Assembly (NCBI RefSeq): GCF_000374405.1
Contig: NZ_KB894224.1
Coordinates: forward strand, 1 to 47,533
Length of the DNA stretch: 47,533 nt
Direction of reading: 5' to 3'
Origin: Riemerella columbina DSM 16469
GTDB taxonomy: Bacteria; Bacteroidota; Bacteroidia; Flavobacteriales; Weeksellaceae
Under the pieces are notes generated by a model. The model saw only the letters and a list, made by a program, of their open reading frames with translations, made no database searches and was not told the DNA's origin. Below are positions 25,119 to 34,174 of this stretch, one piece after another (the stretch's first letter is position 1; every line of letters begins with the position of its first letter). The translations under genes were made by a program, and so were the position numbers.

Positions 25119-25157
25119 AAAAGGTTACTTAGCAATAAGTAGCCTTTTTTGTTTTTT
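25119..25157 (+). terminator. terminator of tRNA-His
   Basis: AAAGGTTACTT pairs with AAGTAGCCTTT (one G-T pair) around AGCAAT, followed by a T-rich run. Confidence 0.85.
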
Positions 25158-25473
25158 TATATTATTGAAAAAAGTTTTGAGTGATGAGTTTTGAGTAATA
25201 AGGGGGGCGGCTTACGGCATAAAGCCTACTGCCTATTGCAATTTAAAATGTTAAATTATAGATTATAAATGGAGGTAAAAGTGTTGAGTGAAGATGTTTA
25301 AGTTTGCTTGTTGCTTATAGCCTAATGCCTAAAGCATCTAGTCAATAAAAGCGTGTCACGCTGAACTTGTTTCAGCGTCTGTTTATATTAGGATGATAAA
25401 TCAGTTGGGGGGGGAAGTTTTGATTGATAAGTTATTAGTTTGCCTAAAGCATAAAGTATTAAAGTTCCAAAAT
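25158..25473. repeat. non-coding repeat region between tRNA-His and the efflux operon
   Basis: No gene is supported. The stretch carries inverted copies of the repeat family seen at 12 and 15 kb (TTTTGAGTGATGAGTTTTGA, GGCTTACGGCATAAAGCC, TTATAGATTATAAATG), the second CTGAAACAAGTTCAG element (25361-25375, opposite strand), and a run of eight G at 25407-25414. Confidence 0.7.
25361..25375. repeat. CTGAAACAAGTTCAG extragenic element, copy 2 (inverted)
   Basis: CTGAACTTGTTTCAG is the exact reverse complement of the 15-base core at 14989-15003, and TGTCACG on its left mirrors the CGTGACA-like flank there. Confidence 0.75.
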
Positions 25474-25474
25474 A

Positions 25475-25510
25475 AAAAGCCGATTTATAACTGCTATAAA
25501 TCGGCTTTTT
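25475..25510 (-). terminator. terminator of the RND efflux operon
   Basis: AAAAGCCGATTTATA (to 25489) and TATAAATCGGCTTTT (25495 on) form a perfect stem of about 15-16 bp with a 5-base loop; T or A runs flank both sides, so it can act in both directions. It lies 17 bases past the stop of the transporter gene. Confidence 0.9.
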
Positions 25511-25526
25511 GAGTTTAAGAATTTTT

Positions 25527-28500
25527 TTAAAACTCTACTTCATCTTCGGGATGTAGATGTTCGTAGTCTGCTACCATTAGGGCGTCGTAGTCTTTTTTGT
25601 CGTGCTTAGAGAATTTTTCTTCTAATTTTACCACGATATAGTAAACTACGGGCACAATCACTAAGGTAAGGAATAAGGAGGAAAGTAGCCCTCCAATGAT
25701 GACAATCGCCAATCCATTATTCATTTCCGATGCCGCTCCAGACGCCATCGCAATAGGCAACATACCAAATACCATGGCAATTGTGGTCATTAAAATAGGT
25801 CTTAATCTGGCATGGTTAGCTTGTAGTAAAGCATTGGTAATGGTTTCGCCGTGCTGTAATCTATGGTTGGCAAAGTCTACCAAGAGAATCGCATTCTTCG
25901 CTACCAATCCAATCAACATAATGATACCTAATATGGTAAAGATATTTAAACTTTGATTGGTTAATGCTAACGCCCATAATGCTCCAATAAAGGATAATGG
26001 GATAGAGAACAAGACAATGAATGGTTTTACAAAATCATCGTAAAGTACCACCATAATCATATAAACAAGCAAAATAGCGGCAAGCAATGCGTAACCTAAA
26101 GTACCAAACCCTTCGCTTTGGTTTGCCATATTACCTATCCATTTCCATTTAACCCCTGCTGGTTTTTGCATACTTTCCATGTCTTTCGTTAGTTCATCGG
26201 CAATAGCTCCAGTACTTCTACCCACATTCTGAGCATTTACTGTAACCGATGGTGAACGGTCGTAGCGTTCCAAAATGGCTGGCCCCGAAGAGTACTCAAT
26301 ATTGGTAAACTGAGCCAATTGGATTTTCTGACCTTGGTTATTGATGAAAGCCACATTTCTTACATCATCGATGCTGTTTCGGTTGGTTTCATCTAAAATA
26401 ATATTCATATCGTACTCGTTGTTACCTGTACGGAATTTATTATCGGTATTTCCACTAAAGGCAATTCTCAGAGTTTGTCCCACCGTGGCTACATTAAGTC
26501 CTAGTGCTGTCATTTTATCTCGATCTACCGAAACCGAAATTTCTGGGCTTCCTTCTTCTACACTCAGTTTTATTTCCGTTGCCCCTTCTATGGTTCTCAG
26601 TTTATTTTCTATGGCTTTAGCATAGTCCATCGCGTCTTTTAGGGTATTTCCAGTTACTACCATTTGGATAGATGCATTATCGGCACCGAGTAATCCCATA
26701 GGTACAGTAGTCACTTTAGCACCTACCAACACTTTTTCGAGTTCGCGTTTTATTTTAGCCGCAAAAATATTACTGGCTTCATCACGCTTGGATTTATCCA
26801 CTAATTTTACATTAATTTCGGATTTATTCGGTGTAGATTGTGCAGCACCTAGACCACTACTGGACTGTCCCACAGTAGTAATCATAGTTTCCACGAAAGG
26901 ATTTTTCGCTAAATATTGCTCGGCTTTTCTCGTCATTTGATTGGTTTGCTCTATTGAAACATCTTTTGGCATTTCAAGTTGAACTAAAAACTCACCTTTG
27001 TCTGTTTTTGGGAAAAAGTCTGCCCCAATATAGCCCATCATTAAAAGCACGATAGAGCTTGCAAATAATAAAGCCGTTACGATAAAGGTTTTTATTTTAT
27101 TTCTAAGGCACCATTCTAATAGATTAGACATAAAGTTGGTGAACTTCGTTAAGCCATCTTCAAACTTATAAATTACTTTTCCTAAAAGAGAAGTTTTACT
27201 AATCAATTCTAATTTACCAAATCTTGAAAATAACCAAGGCACTACGGTAAAGGATACCAATAAAGATAATAATGTAGAAATCACCACCGTAACACAGAAC
27301 TGACGGATAATGTTCGGTACCATACCAGAACTTAACGCGATAGGTAAGAATACCACTACAATCACCATCGTAATTGCGGCTACGGTAAATCCAATTTCTT
27401 TAGACCCGTCGTAAGCGGCACGCACTTTATTTTTACCCATTTCCATATGGCGGTGGATATTTTCAATCACTACAATAGCATCGTCCACTAGGATACCTAC
27501 CACTAAAGATAAGGCGAGTAAACTCATTAAGTTTAAGGAATAACCAAAAATGAGCATTCCAATAAAAGTGGCAATCAATGAAGTTGGGATAGACACCATT
27601 ACAATCACTGCATTTCTAAAGCTATGAAGGAAAAATAACATCACAAAGGCTACTAAGGCAACCGCAATCAGTAAGTCGTGGGTTACGGAATCTGCCGCAG
27701 CTAATGTAAATATCGAAGTATCATTCGCTAGGTTGATTTTAATATTTTGGTCTTTGTATTGCGTTTCTATATCCTGCATTTTTTTCTGTACCAATTCACT
27801 TACTGTTACGGCGTTCGCATCGGTTTGTTTTTGGACTTGAAGTAAAAGGGTATTCTGCTGGTTAATTCGTGCAATTTTCTCTACTTTTTTCTGAGTGTCT
27901 TGAACTTCTGCTACATCCGAAAGGCGAATATTAATACCATTTTGAGAGGCAATCGTTAAGTTTCTAAGTTGGTCTATGGAAGCAATTTTACCCGAAAGAC
28001 GAATCAATGTAGAATTGCTACGCGTCTGAAGGTTTCCCGTAGGGAAGTCCATATTCGAGGTAGTAATGATCTGCACCACTTGTGGAATGGTAAGTCCATA
28101 GCCTTCTAATTTTTCTTGATTTAGGTTGATGCGGATTTCGCGTTCTTGCCCACCGATAACATTTACTTTTGCTACCCCTGGGATTCTAGAAAATTCTGGC
28201 TGAATCTTTTGGTCTATCAAATCATAAAGTTCACTTTCCGAAAGGTTGGCAGTAATTCCCATGCTAACCACTGGCAAATCTGATAACGAGAATTGTGTTA
28301 ACGATGGTTCTTTTGCATCATCTGGTAAATCCGAACGAATGGCATTGATTTTTCTTTGGGCATCGTTCATGGCGTAATTGACATCTACATCTTGATTAAA
28401 TTCAATGATGACCGCCGAAAGACTTTCATAAGATTTGGCTTGGATACTTTTTACACCCTCTAGAGAAGATACAGCGTCTTCAATTTTTTTAGAAACCGTA

Positions 28501-28682
28501 TTTTCTACTTCGGAAGGCGAAGCTCCTGGATATATGGTAGATATAGTGACCACTTTAATTTCCATTTTTGGGATTAGCTCGTAGTTCAGTTGTTTGTAAC
28601 TGAATAGCCCACCCAAAATGAGTAGTACGAGCATCACAATCACGAGGCTGGGTCTTTTTATGGATACTTCTGCTAATTTCAT
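25527..28682 (-). CDS. RND-family multidrug efflux transporter (AcrB/HAE1 type)
   Basis: 1051 aa inner-membrane proton/drug antiporter. The N-terminus (MKLAEVSIKRPSLVIVMLVL) is followed by a large periplasmic loop, and the fourth helix carries the proton-relay Asp pair (LVVGILVDDAIVVIENIHRH). A second set of helices follows the second loop (IMLIGLVAKNAILLVDFANH, RLRPILMTTIAMVFGMLPIA). It forms a tripartite pump with the adaptor and TolC-like genes upstream in the same operon. Substrates cannot be read from sequence; hydrophobic drugs, dyes or bile-like compounds are usual for HAE1 pumps. Confidence 0.96.
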   Translation of the reverse strand: MKLAEVSIKRPSLVIVMLVLLILGGLFSYKQLNYELIPKMEIKVVTISTIYPGASPSEVENTVSKKIEDAVSSLEGVKSIQAKSYESLSAVIIEFNQDVDVNYAMNDAQRKINAIRSDLPDDAKEPSLTQFSLSDLPVVSMGITANLSESELYDLIDQKIQPEFSRIPGVAKVNVIGGQEREIRINLNQEKLEGYGLTIPQVVQIITTSNMDFPTGNLQTRSNSTLIRLSGKIASIDQLRNLTIASQNGINIRLSDVAEVQDTQKKVEKIARINQQNTLLLQVQKQTDANAVTVSELVQKKMQDIETQYKDQNIKINLANDTSIFTLAAADSVTHDLLIAVALVAFVMLFFLHSFRNAVIVMVSIPTSLIATFIGMLIFGYSLNLMSLLALSLVVGILVDDAIVVIENIHRHMEMGKNKVRAAYDGSKEIGFTVAAITMVIVVVFLPIALSSGMVPNIIRQFCVTVVISTLLSLLVSFTVVPWLFSRFGKLELISKTSLLGKVIYKFEDGLTKFTNFMSNLLEWCLRNKIKTFIVTALLFASSIVLLMMGYIGADFFPKTDKGEFLVQLEMPKDVSIEQTNQMTRKAEQYLAKNPFVETMITTVGQSSSGLGAAQSTPNKSEINVKLVDKSKRDEASNIFAAKIKRELEKVLVGAKVTTVPMGLLGADNASIQMVVTGNTLKDAMDYAKAIENKLRTIEGATEIKLSVEEGSPEISVSVDRDKMTALGLNVATVGQTLRIAFSGNTDNKFRTGNNEYDMNIILDETNRNSIDDVRNVAFINNQGQKIQLAQFTNIEYSSGPAILERYDRSPSVTVNAQNVGRSTGAIADELTKDMESMQKPAGVKWKWIGNMANQSEGFGTLGYALLAAILLVYMIMVVLYDDFVKPFIVLFSIPLSFIGALWALALTNQSLNIFTILGIIMLIGLVAKNAILLVDFANHRLQHGETITNALLQANHARLRPILMTTIAMVFGMLPIAMASGAASEMNNGLAIVIIGGLLSSLFLTLVIVPVVYYIVVKLEEKFSKHDKKDYDALMVADYEHLHPEDEVEF

Positions 28683-28730
28683 AATTATGTTTTGTTCAAA
28701 ATTGTTTTATAATAAAGTTTTAAATTGAGG

Positions 28731-29786
28731 TTACTTTATTACTTTTACTTTGGTTTTATCAACAAGGTTGATTTGTCCACTGGTGACTACAATATCACCT
28801 TCTTTTAATCCACCAGTTACGGCTACTTTATCACCATAGTTGGTGCCACTTTGGATTTTGGTTAGGTAGGCTACATTATCTCTTACCACAAACACCAAAT
28901 TATCATTAATTCCGCCTACAAAGGCTTCTCTAGGAATCGTCAACACATCGCCATCACCACTGGTTTTGAATATAGCGGTGCCATACATTCCTGCTTTCAG
29001 TTGTTTAGTCGCATTGGCAATGGTAATTTCCACAGGAAATTTTAAGGCGCCATTAGAGCTTGGTGCAATAAAGGTGATGCGTCCATCTATGTTGCCATCA
29101 ATTACACTTGGTTTTACTGCCACTGTATTTCCGATGGATAGTTGAGACACTAGAGACTCATCTACATCTACTTTTAGTTTGAGTGAAGAAATATCTACGA
29201 CTTGGACAATCGGCGTCCCTGCACCGATCACACTTCCGAGTTCCACCATTTTTTTGTTTACCATACCACTGATTTTGGATACCACTCTCGTGTCGCCAGA
29301 TTGTAATCTAGCCGATTGTACTTGGGCGCGGGCATTTTTTACTTGAAGTCTAGCTTGGTCGAGTTGTAGGGCAGTAACTCCCCCCGTTTTATAAGCGGCT
29401 TCGTATCTGCTAAGGGCAGAGAGGGCTTGGTCTAAGTTGGCTTGGGCATTGTTTACACTAACATTCAGTTGGTCACCTTTTAACTTGGCAATCACTTGTC
29501 CTGCTTTTACATAACTGCCTTCTTTTACATAGAGTGCCACTAATTGTCCGCCCATTTCCGCTGCAATATCGGCTTGTTTATTAGGTAAGAAAGTCCCATT
29601 AACGCTAAAGTCCCCACCGATGTGCTCTTTAGACACTTTGGCGACACGCACTGCAACATCGGCATTCTTTTTCGCTACGATGTCTACTTTCTCTTGGTTA
29701 TTCTTTTTATTCTTTTGTAAGATAAAAAAGAAGCCTATCGCCGCAGCTACTACTACAATGATGGATATAATTGTTTTCTTATTCAT
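28731..29786 (-). CDS. efflux RND transporter periplasmic adaptor subunit
   Basis: 351 aa membrane fusion protein. An N-terminal anchor helix (TIISIIVVVAAAIGFFFIL) without a lipobox Cys, a biotinyl-lipoyl-like domain (VAEMGGQLVALYVKEGSYVK type, beginning KQADIAAEMGG), a helical hairpin (residues ~105-150) and a beta-barrel with IGAGTPIVQVVDIS are seen in order. It bridges the inner-membrane pump and the outer-membrane channel; located between the two genes, 48 bases before the pump. Confidence 0.94.
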   Translation of the reverse strand: MNKKTIISIIVVVAAAIGFFFILQKNKKNNQEKVDIVAKKNADVAVRVAKVSKEHIGGDFSVNGTFLPNKQADIAAEMGGQLVALYVKEGSYVKAGQVIAKLKGDQLNVSVNNAQANLDQALSALSRYEAAYKTGGVTALQLDQARLQVKNARAQVQSARLQSGDTRVVSKISGMVNKKMVELGSVIGAGTPIVQVVDISSLKLKVDVDESLVSQLSIGNTVAVKPSVIDGNIDGRITFIAPSSNGALKFPVEITIANATKQLKAGMYGTAIFKTSGDGDVLTIPREAFVGGINDNLVFVVRDNVAYLTKIQSGTNYGDKVAVTGGLKEGDIVVTSGQINLVDKTKVKVIK

Positions 29787-29798
29787 ATTTTTAAGTTT

Positions 29799-31148
29799 TT
29801 AGTTTTGATTTAAAGTTCTGAGTTTTCCTTGGGATTTTAAAAGTTCTATTTCTGCTAATTTATAATCCAGTTTAGATTTGGTTAAATTATTTTTTGCTTC
29901 GGCAAGGTCTTTTTCGGCATCTAAGATATCGTTCAGTGTGGCTAAACCATATTGATAGTTAGAGCGGGTGTTAGAAAGCACTTCTTCGGCTAACTTTACA
30001 TTACTTTCTTGATTTTTAATGGTGATAAGCCCATTGGTAAGTTGGGTTTTAGCATTGTTGTAGGCTAAATCTAACCCCAATTGGGTTTCTTTTAAATCGG
30101 CTTTAGCTTTTTCTATTTCTATTAAATCTTTTTCAACTTTAGACTTAATGGCAAATCCATTAAAAATAGGAATGTTGATGCTTAGGGCAATAGAAGATAA
30201 ATCTGACCAAAAGACCCCGTTGTCCTTACCATTCCAAAATGGAAATTTTTCCCCTTGTCCTAGCCAACCATAGTTAGCGACTAGTGCAGCGGAAGGATAG
30301 TATTCTGCTTCAGAGGCTTTTTTCTTCCAGTTAAGTAATTCTAGTTGTTTATTTAATAATTTTAGTTCGGTTCTTTCAGAAAAATTAGGTGTGTTTTCAG
30401 CCACTAAAATAGAAGGTTCAAAGGTGCCTTCAGGAAGTTCAATATCCTGTTGCATGGGCATGCCAATCATAAATTTTAAGGCATTTTCACTGAGTTGTAC
30501 AGCATTGATGAGTTGTTGCTCATTGGCTTTTAGATTATTTACCGCTACGGAAGTTCTATCGTAATCAATTTTTTTCGCCAAACCTGCATCGTACAATCCT
30601 TTAATGATATTAATAGTCTGCTGGGCGATATTCAGATTATCTTTTAAATTATTCAGCATTTGCTGAGATTGATATACTTGGTAATATGCCTCAGCTACTT
30701 TTTGGATGATTTGTTCCTCTGTTAGCTGTGCATTAATAAAGTAAAATTCCTTAGTCGACTTAGCGGCTTTTAGTCCTGTAAACACCGATTGATTAAACAA
30801 AACTTGCTGCAACTGTACCATATTACTCGATTGCCATCTTTGCCCAAAAGAAACTTCTATTTTTTGCCCTGGAGCACCAAACATTTCCCCTGGTAGAAGG
30901 CTTTTTTGTAGTAGAGGGTTATAGGCTGTGTTGCTGGTTACAGAGATTTTAGGCAGCGCATTGGCTCTTACTTCTGCAATTTCAGTATCGCCTTTTCGGA
31001 TGTTTAGTCGAGCTTTTTCGGCATCGGCTTTATTTTCTATGGCGTAGTCGATAGCTTGGGACAGGGTAAGCACGCGGGTTTGCTGTGCTGAGAGAGTCCC
31101 TTGTACAAATAAGGCGAGTAGCCCTATGATTTTAATGTATCTGTTCAT
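29799..31148 (-). CDS. TolC-family outer-membrane efflux channel
   Basis: 449 aa. Signal peptide (IIGLLALFVQGTLSAQ), then two internally related outer-membrane efflux protein repeats with long helices, e.g. LTLSQAIDYAIENKADAEKA and YQVYQSQQMLNNLKDNLNIA in the first and SNTRSNYQYGLATLNDILDA in the second. It provides the exit duct of the RND pump. It starts 9 bases after the tetR-type pseudogene and ends 12 bases before the adaptor gene. Confidence 0.94.
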   Translation of the reverse strand: MNRYIKIIGLLALFVQGTLSAQQTRVLTLSQAIDYAIENKADAEKARLNIRKGDTEIAEVRANALPKISVTSNTAYNPLLQKSLLPGEMFGAPGQKIEVSFGQRWQSSNMVQLQQVLFNQSVFTGLKAAKSTKEFYFINAQLTEEQIIQKVAEAYYQVYQSQQMLNNLKDNLNIAQQTINIIKGLYDAGLAKKIDYDRTSVAVNNLKANEQQLINAVQLSENALKFMIGMPMQQDIELPEGTFEPSILVAENTPNFSERTELKLLNKQLELLNWKKKASEAEYYPSAALVANYGWLGQGEKFPFWNGKDNGVFWSDLSSIALSINIPIFNGFAIKSKVEKDLIEIEKAKADLKETQLGLDLAYNNAKTQLTNGLITIKNQESNVKLAEEVLSNTRSNYQYGLATLNDILDAEKDLAEAKNNLTKSKLDYKLAEIELLKSQGKLRTLNQN

Positions 31149-31157
31149 ATATTTGGG

Positions 31158-31765
31158 TTAAAAATTTTTCTTGGTTTGATTAAGTTTTTCAAGACCTTTT
31201 GGGGTTACTATGGCATTGAGATAAAAGATGATGATGCGTTGACAAAATTCGCTTCTGGATAGATTGTCCTCACTATCAAATAGCGGAGAATGGTCAAAGG
31301 CAAACATCAGTTCAAGAAAATATTTGCTGTACAATTTTTCATCAAAATCGGTTTTATATAATCCTAAATTTCTACCTTTTTCAATATTTGAAATCAACAC
31401 TTCAGAAATGGTATTGTAAATGTCCAGAAGATGTTGATTGTAGGTGTCTGGATAATATTTGATGAGTTGTTTTATAAATATACTCTTGCTACTTTCGGAA
31501 ATTTTTTCCATTTCAGAATTCCCGATGAGCATACTATCAATAGGGTCTGGATATTTTTTTTCGCCCTCTTTTAATTTAATTAATAAATCATCCAGCAAGT
31601 ATTTCAATACTTCATCTAGCAACGTTTCTTTATTGCTATAATGCTGATACAGTGTTTTTTAGATATAGAAAATGCCTTAGCAATGTCGTCCATTGTTAAG
31701 GTTTTAGCACCATTTTCTAAAAACAGCTGGGTTACTTTGTCTAAAAAAATATTTTTTTCACTCAT
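31158..31765 (-). pseudogene. TetR-family repressor of the efflux operon, frameshifted
   Basis: The ATG at 31765 opens a normal TetR N-terminus (LFLENGAKTLTMDDIAKAFS) up to ISKK, where the frame runs into a stop after ~49 codons. One added A in the A6 run (T6 on the plus strand, 31655-31660) restores ISKKTLYQHYSNKETLLDEV, the canonical TetR recognition helix, joined to the remaining ~154 residues in the other frame. The intact protein would be ~202 aa. The remainder up to 31158 has no further lesion, so the change is recent or a homopolymer sequencing error. Loss would relieve repression of the downstream tolC-adaptor-pump genes. Confidence 0.9.
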
Positions 31766-31775
31766 AATTCGGGTG

Positions 31776-31804
31776 CAAAATTAAACAAAAAAACTTAAAA
31801 ACAA
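31776..31804 (-). promoter_or_regulatory. promoter and candidate operator of the tetR-efflux operon
   Basis: On the minus strand TTG (31802-31804), an 18-base spacer and TAATTTTG (31776-31783) match the Bacteroidota consensus; the repressor ATG lies 10 bases after the -7 box. AAACTT (31791-31796) and AAGTTT (31808-31813, again at 31816-31821) give an inverted repeat around the -33 element, a plausible TetR operator. Confidence 0.65.
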
Positions 31805-31841
31805 AAAAAGTTTCCAAGTTTTTACATGGGAATTTTATGGT

Positions 31842-31877
31842 AAAAAAAGTTAGCCTCTTTAATTAAAAAAAGCTAAC
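31842..31877 (-). terminator. terminator of the TonB-receptor-like gene
   Basis: GTTAGC (31849-31854) and GCTAAC (31872-31877) form a stem; on the minus strand it is followed by seven T (A at 31842-31848). It lies ~30 bases after the gene end. Confidence 0.7.
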
Positions 31878-31908
31878 CATCAATCTATGATCTATCGAGT
31901 TTATATTT

Positions 31909-34056
31909 CTACATTCTATTTTTCTCTTCGATGTCTTTAATTGTTTTGGTAGATTTTAATTTATGATTTCCAAATCGATGGGTCAGTTTTAAACTCAAAC
32001 TTTGTGTGTCTTGATAATCTATAAAGTAATTATCTTGATTGGCGTACTTGGTTCTAAAAGTGGCTTTGTCTGTCCTAAATAGATCATTAACATAAAGACT
32101 GACTTCTAACTTTTTATCAAAAAACTTTCGGTTGGTCGCTAAATAAATATTGTGAGACGCACTTGCAGTCATATTTCCTTGAATCATGCCAGAGCTATAC
32201 ATATGCCCCAATTCAAGTTGCCAATCACTGGTTTTATCCAAAGTAAAAGTGCTGGAAATTTGAGTTCTGATTGACAATAAATGGTTTAGATAAATCTTTT
32301 GGTCAAGCCCCAAAAAATAGTTTTCATTATAAATTCCCGAGCTATAAACGCTGATATCCCAAAAAGAAGTAGGATGAAAAGTTTTATTAAATTCCATACC
32401 AAACGCTTGGTCTTTTTCTAAATTAGTATAGTGATATATCATCATTTTAGTAGCAGGGTTTTGATAAGATATTTCCATGGAAGGCGATATATTTTTATAA
32501 TAAAACCCTTCGATATTCCAATTTTTATAAGTGTAGTTAAGATTAAAATGATGTGAAATGGTAGGCTTTAAATTCGGGTCGCCTTGGAAATAAGAAAATA
32601 AATTGAAATAAGATTTAGCAGGGTTTAAATATTGATAAGACGGACGACTGATGCGCTTGCTATAAGAAAATCCTAATTGATGTTTTGTTGGCGAAGTATA
32701 TTGGATATACAAGGTGGGAAACCATTTCCAATAATGTTGTTGGTTGGTGGCATTTCGAGGTTGAGCCACGCCTTTTAATCCCGTGTATTCTGTTCTTAGT
32801 CCTGCTTTTAATTGCCAAGATTGCCATTCGTATTGTGCAGAGAGATAAGCCGCAAAGTTATGTTCTTTATAATCAAAATCGTTGCTTTTTTGTGGATGAT
32901 GTACCAAAGTTTTTCCTTGAGTTTCTTGAAAATCCAATAATGCGTTGGTATGTACAAAACTATATTTACTACCCGTTTCTATGGTTAGGGCATTGGGTTT
33001 AAACTCGAAATCCACTTGGGTAGAGTAAAGATTAATACGAGCATCATCATCGGTGCTAAAATGATTTGTAGAAGCAGGTTGATTTTTAAAATTAAGAAAA
33101 GTTTCAATATCACTAAATGCATTCTTTCGATTGTTAATCCAATGATTTCGCCACGAAAATTTGTTGTTTTTATTCCATTTCTTATCCAGCTGGGTACTCA
33201 AACTTTGGCTGAAATATTTAGAGTAATGATCGTTTAGGGTTCTATAATTAGACACGGGCTGGTTTCCTCCATTTTCATAAATATAGGTAGGGACATCATA
33301 CAAACCATAAACATTAGGAGAATGAGACAAGTGATAGTTGAGACTTAGCGTTGTCAAGCTATCCACCTCATAGTCGGTATTAAGATAGAAAGAGCGGGTT
33401 GGCTTCTGTGTATCTTTGCGATTTAGATTACTTTTCCAAGATTCATTAGCTTCTACATAATTTACCACATCTATATTTTCACGGAAGTAGTCACCAAAAT
33501 TAGAATTGAATCCAGTAGATAATGTCCAACGGTTCTTTTTAAATTCGTGGCGTGTGCCTACATTTCCTTTGGCGTAGGTGGCTTGGGTATATCCTGTATA
33601 AACAGAGCCGCGATAACCTTTCTTTTTTATATTTTTCATTTTGATATTGATAATGGCGCTACCAGAGGCTTCGTATTTGGCTGGTGGATTACTGATGACT
33701 TCTACCGTTTGCATTTCCGAACCAGGTGTGTTTTCTAGGTAGTTTCTCAGTTCATCTGCGGTCATCATTATTTTTTTATCATTAATGGTTACTATAATAT
33801 TTTGATTACCTTTAATGCTAAGATGGTTTCCTACGGCTGTAATCCCAGGTGTTTTCTTTAGAATTTCCCACGCATTTAGCGAAGCTAAGTTGGAATGTTC
33901 TACATTAAACTCCATACGGTCTATCTTTCTCTTAGTGATAGGATTTTTCTTGGTTAGTACCACTTCTTGTATGCTATCTACTTTTGTGGAGTCTTGAATT
34001 TGCGTCCATCCCATTAAAGGGAGGCTAATGCTAAGTAAAATAATAATCTTCTTCAT
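31909..34056 (-). CDS. TonB-dependent receptor-like outer-membrane beta-barrel protein
   Basis: 715 aa. Signal peptide at the N-terminus (IIILLSISLPLMGWTQ). A plug-like domain follows (VVLTKKN, NAWEILKKTPGITAVGN, VEVISNPPAKYEASGSAIIN), then a long barrel of the Bacteroidota OMP_b-brl_3 type (LGFSYSKRISRPSYQYLNP, YFQGDPNLKPTISHHFNLNY, MEFNKTFHPTSFWDISVYSS). The carboxypeptidase-like N-terminal domain common in this group is missing. It is divergent from a histidine kinase/response regulator pair with shared upstream repeats, so the pair probably controls it; substrate unknown. Confidence 0.88.
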   Translation of the reverse strand: MKKIIILLSISLPLMGWTQIQDSTKVDSIQEVVLTKKNPITKRKIDRMEFNVEHSNLASLNAWEILKKTPGITAVGNHLSIKGNQNIIVTINDKKIMMTADELRNYLENTPGSEMQTVEVISNPPAKYEASGSAIINIKMKNIKKKGYRGSVYTGYTQATYAKGNVGTRHEFKKNRWTLSTGFNSNFGDYFRENIDVVNYVEANESWKSNLNRKDTQKPTRSFYLNTDYEVDSLTTLSLNYHLSHSPNVYGLYDVPTYIYENGGNQPVSNYRTLNDHYSKYFSQSLSTQLDKKWNKNNKFSWRNHWINNRKNAFSDIETFLNFKNQPASTNHFSTDDDARINLYSTQVDFEFKPNALTIETGSKYSFVHTNALLDFQETQGKTLVHHPQKSNDFDYKEHNFAAYLSAQYEWQSWQLKAGLRTEYTGLKGVAQPRNATNQQHYWKWFPTLYIQYTSPTKHQLGFSYSKRISRPSYQYLNPAKSYFNLFSYFQGDPNLKPTISHHFNLNYTYKNWNIEGFYYKNISPSMEISYQNPATKMMIYHYTNLEKDQAFGMEFNKTFHPTSFWDISVYSSGIYNENYFLGLDQKIYLNHLLSIRTQISSTFTLDKTSDWQLELGHMYSSGMIQGNMTASASHNIYLATNRKFFDKKLEVSLYVNDLFRTDKATFRTKYANQDNYFIDYQDTQSLSLKLTHRFGNHKLKSTKTIKDIEEKNRM

Positions 34057-34106
34057 TGGTTTTAACTTTTATTAGAGCAAAAATGAGGATTGTACTAAAG
34101 AATTTC

Positions 34107-34135
34107 GGTTAATAAAAGGTTAATGAAGGGTTAAT
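34107..34135. promoter_or_regulatory. three GGTTAAT direct repeats, candidate response-regulator box
   Basis: GGTTAAT occurs at 34107-34113, 34118-34124 and 34129-34135, exactly 11 bases apart, i.e. on one face of the helix, as in PhoB/OmpR boxes. It lies in the 118-base gap between the receptor-like gene (minus) and the kinase gene (plus). A plus-strand TATATTTG (34162-34169) without a good -33 TTG lies 26 bases downstream; for the minus-strand gene the repeats sit 21 bases before a CATTTTTG box, where the -33 element would be. Confidence 0.75.
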
Positions 34136-34174
34136 ATAACAATAGACTAAAGCGGAAGTTTTATATTTGCTCGT

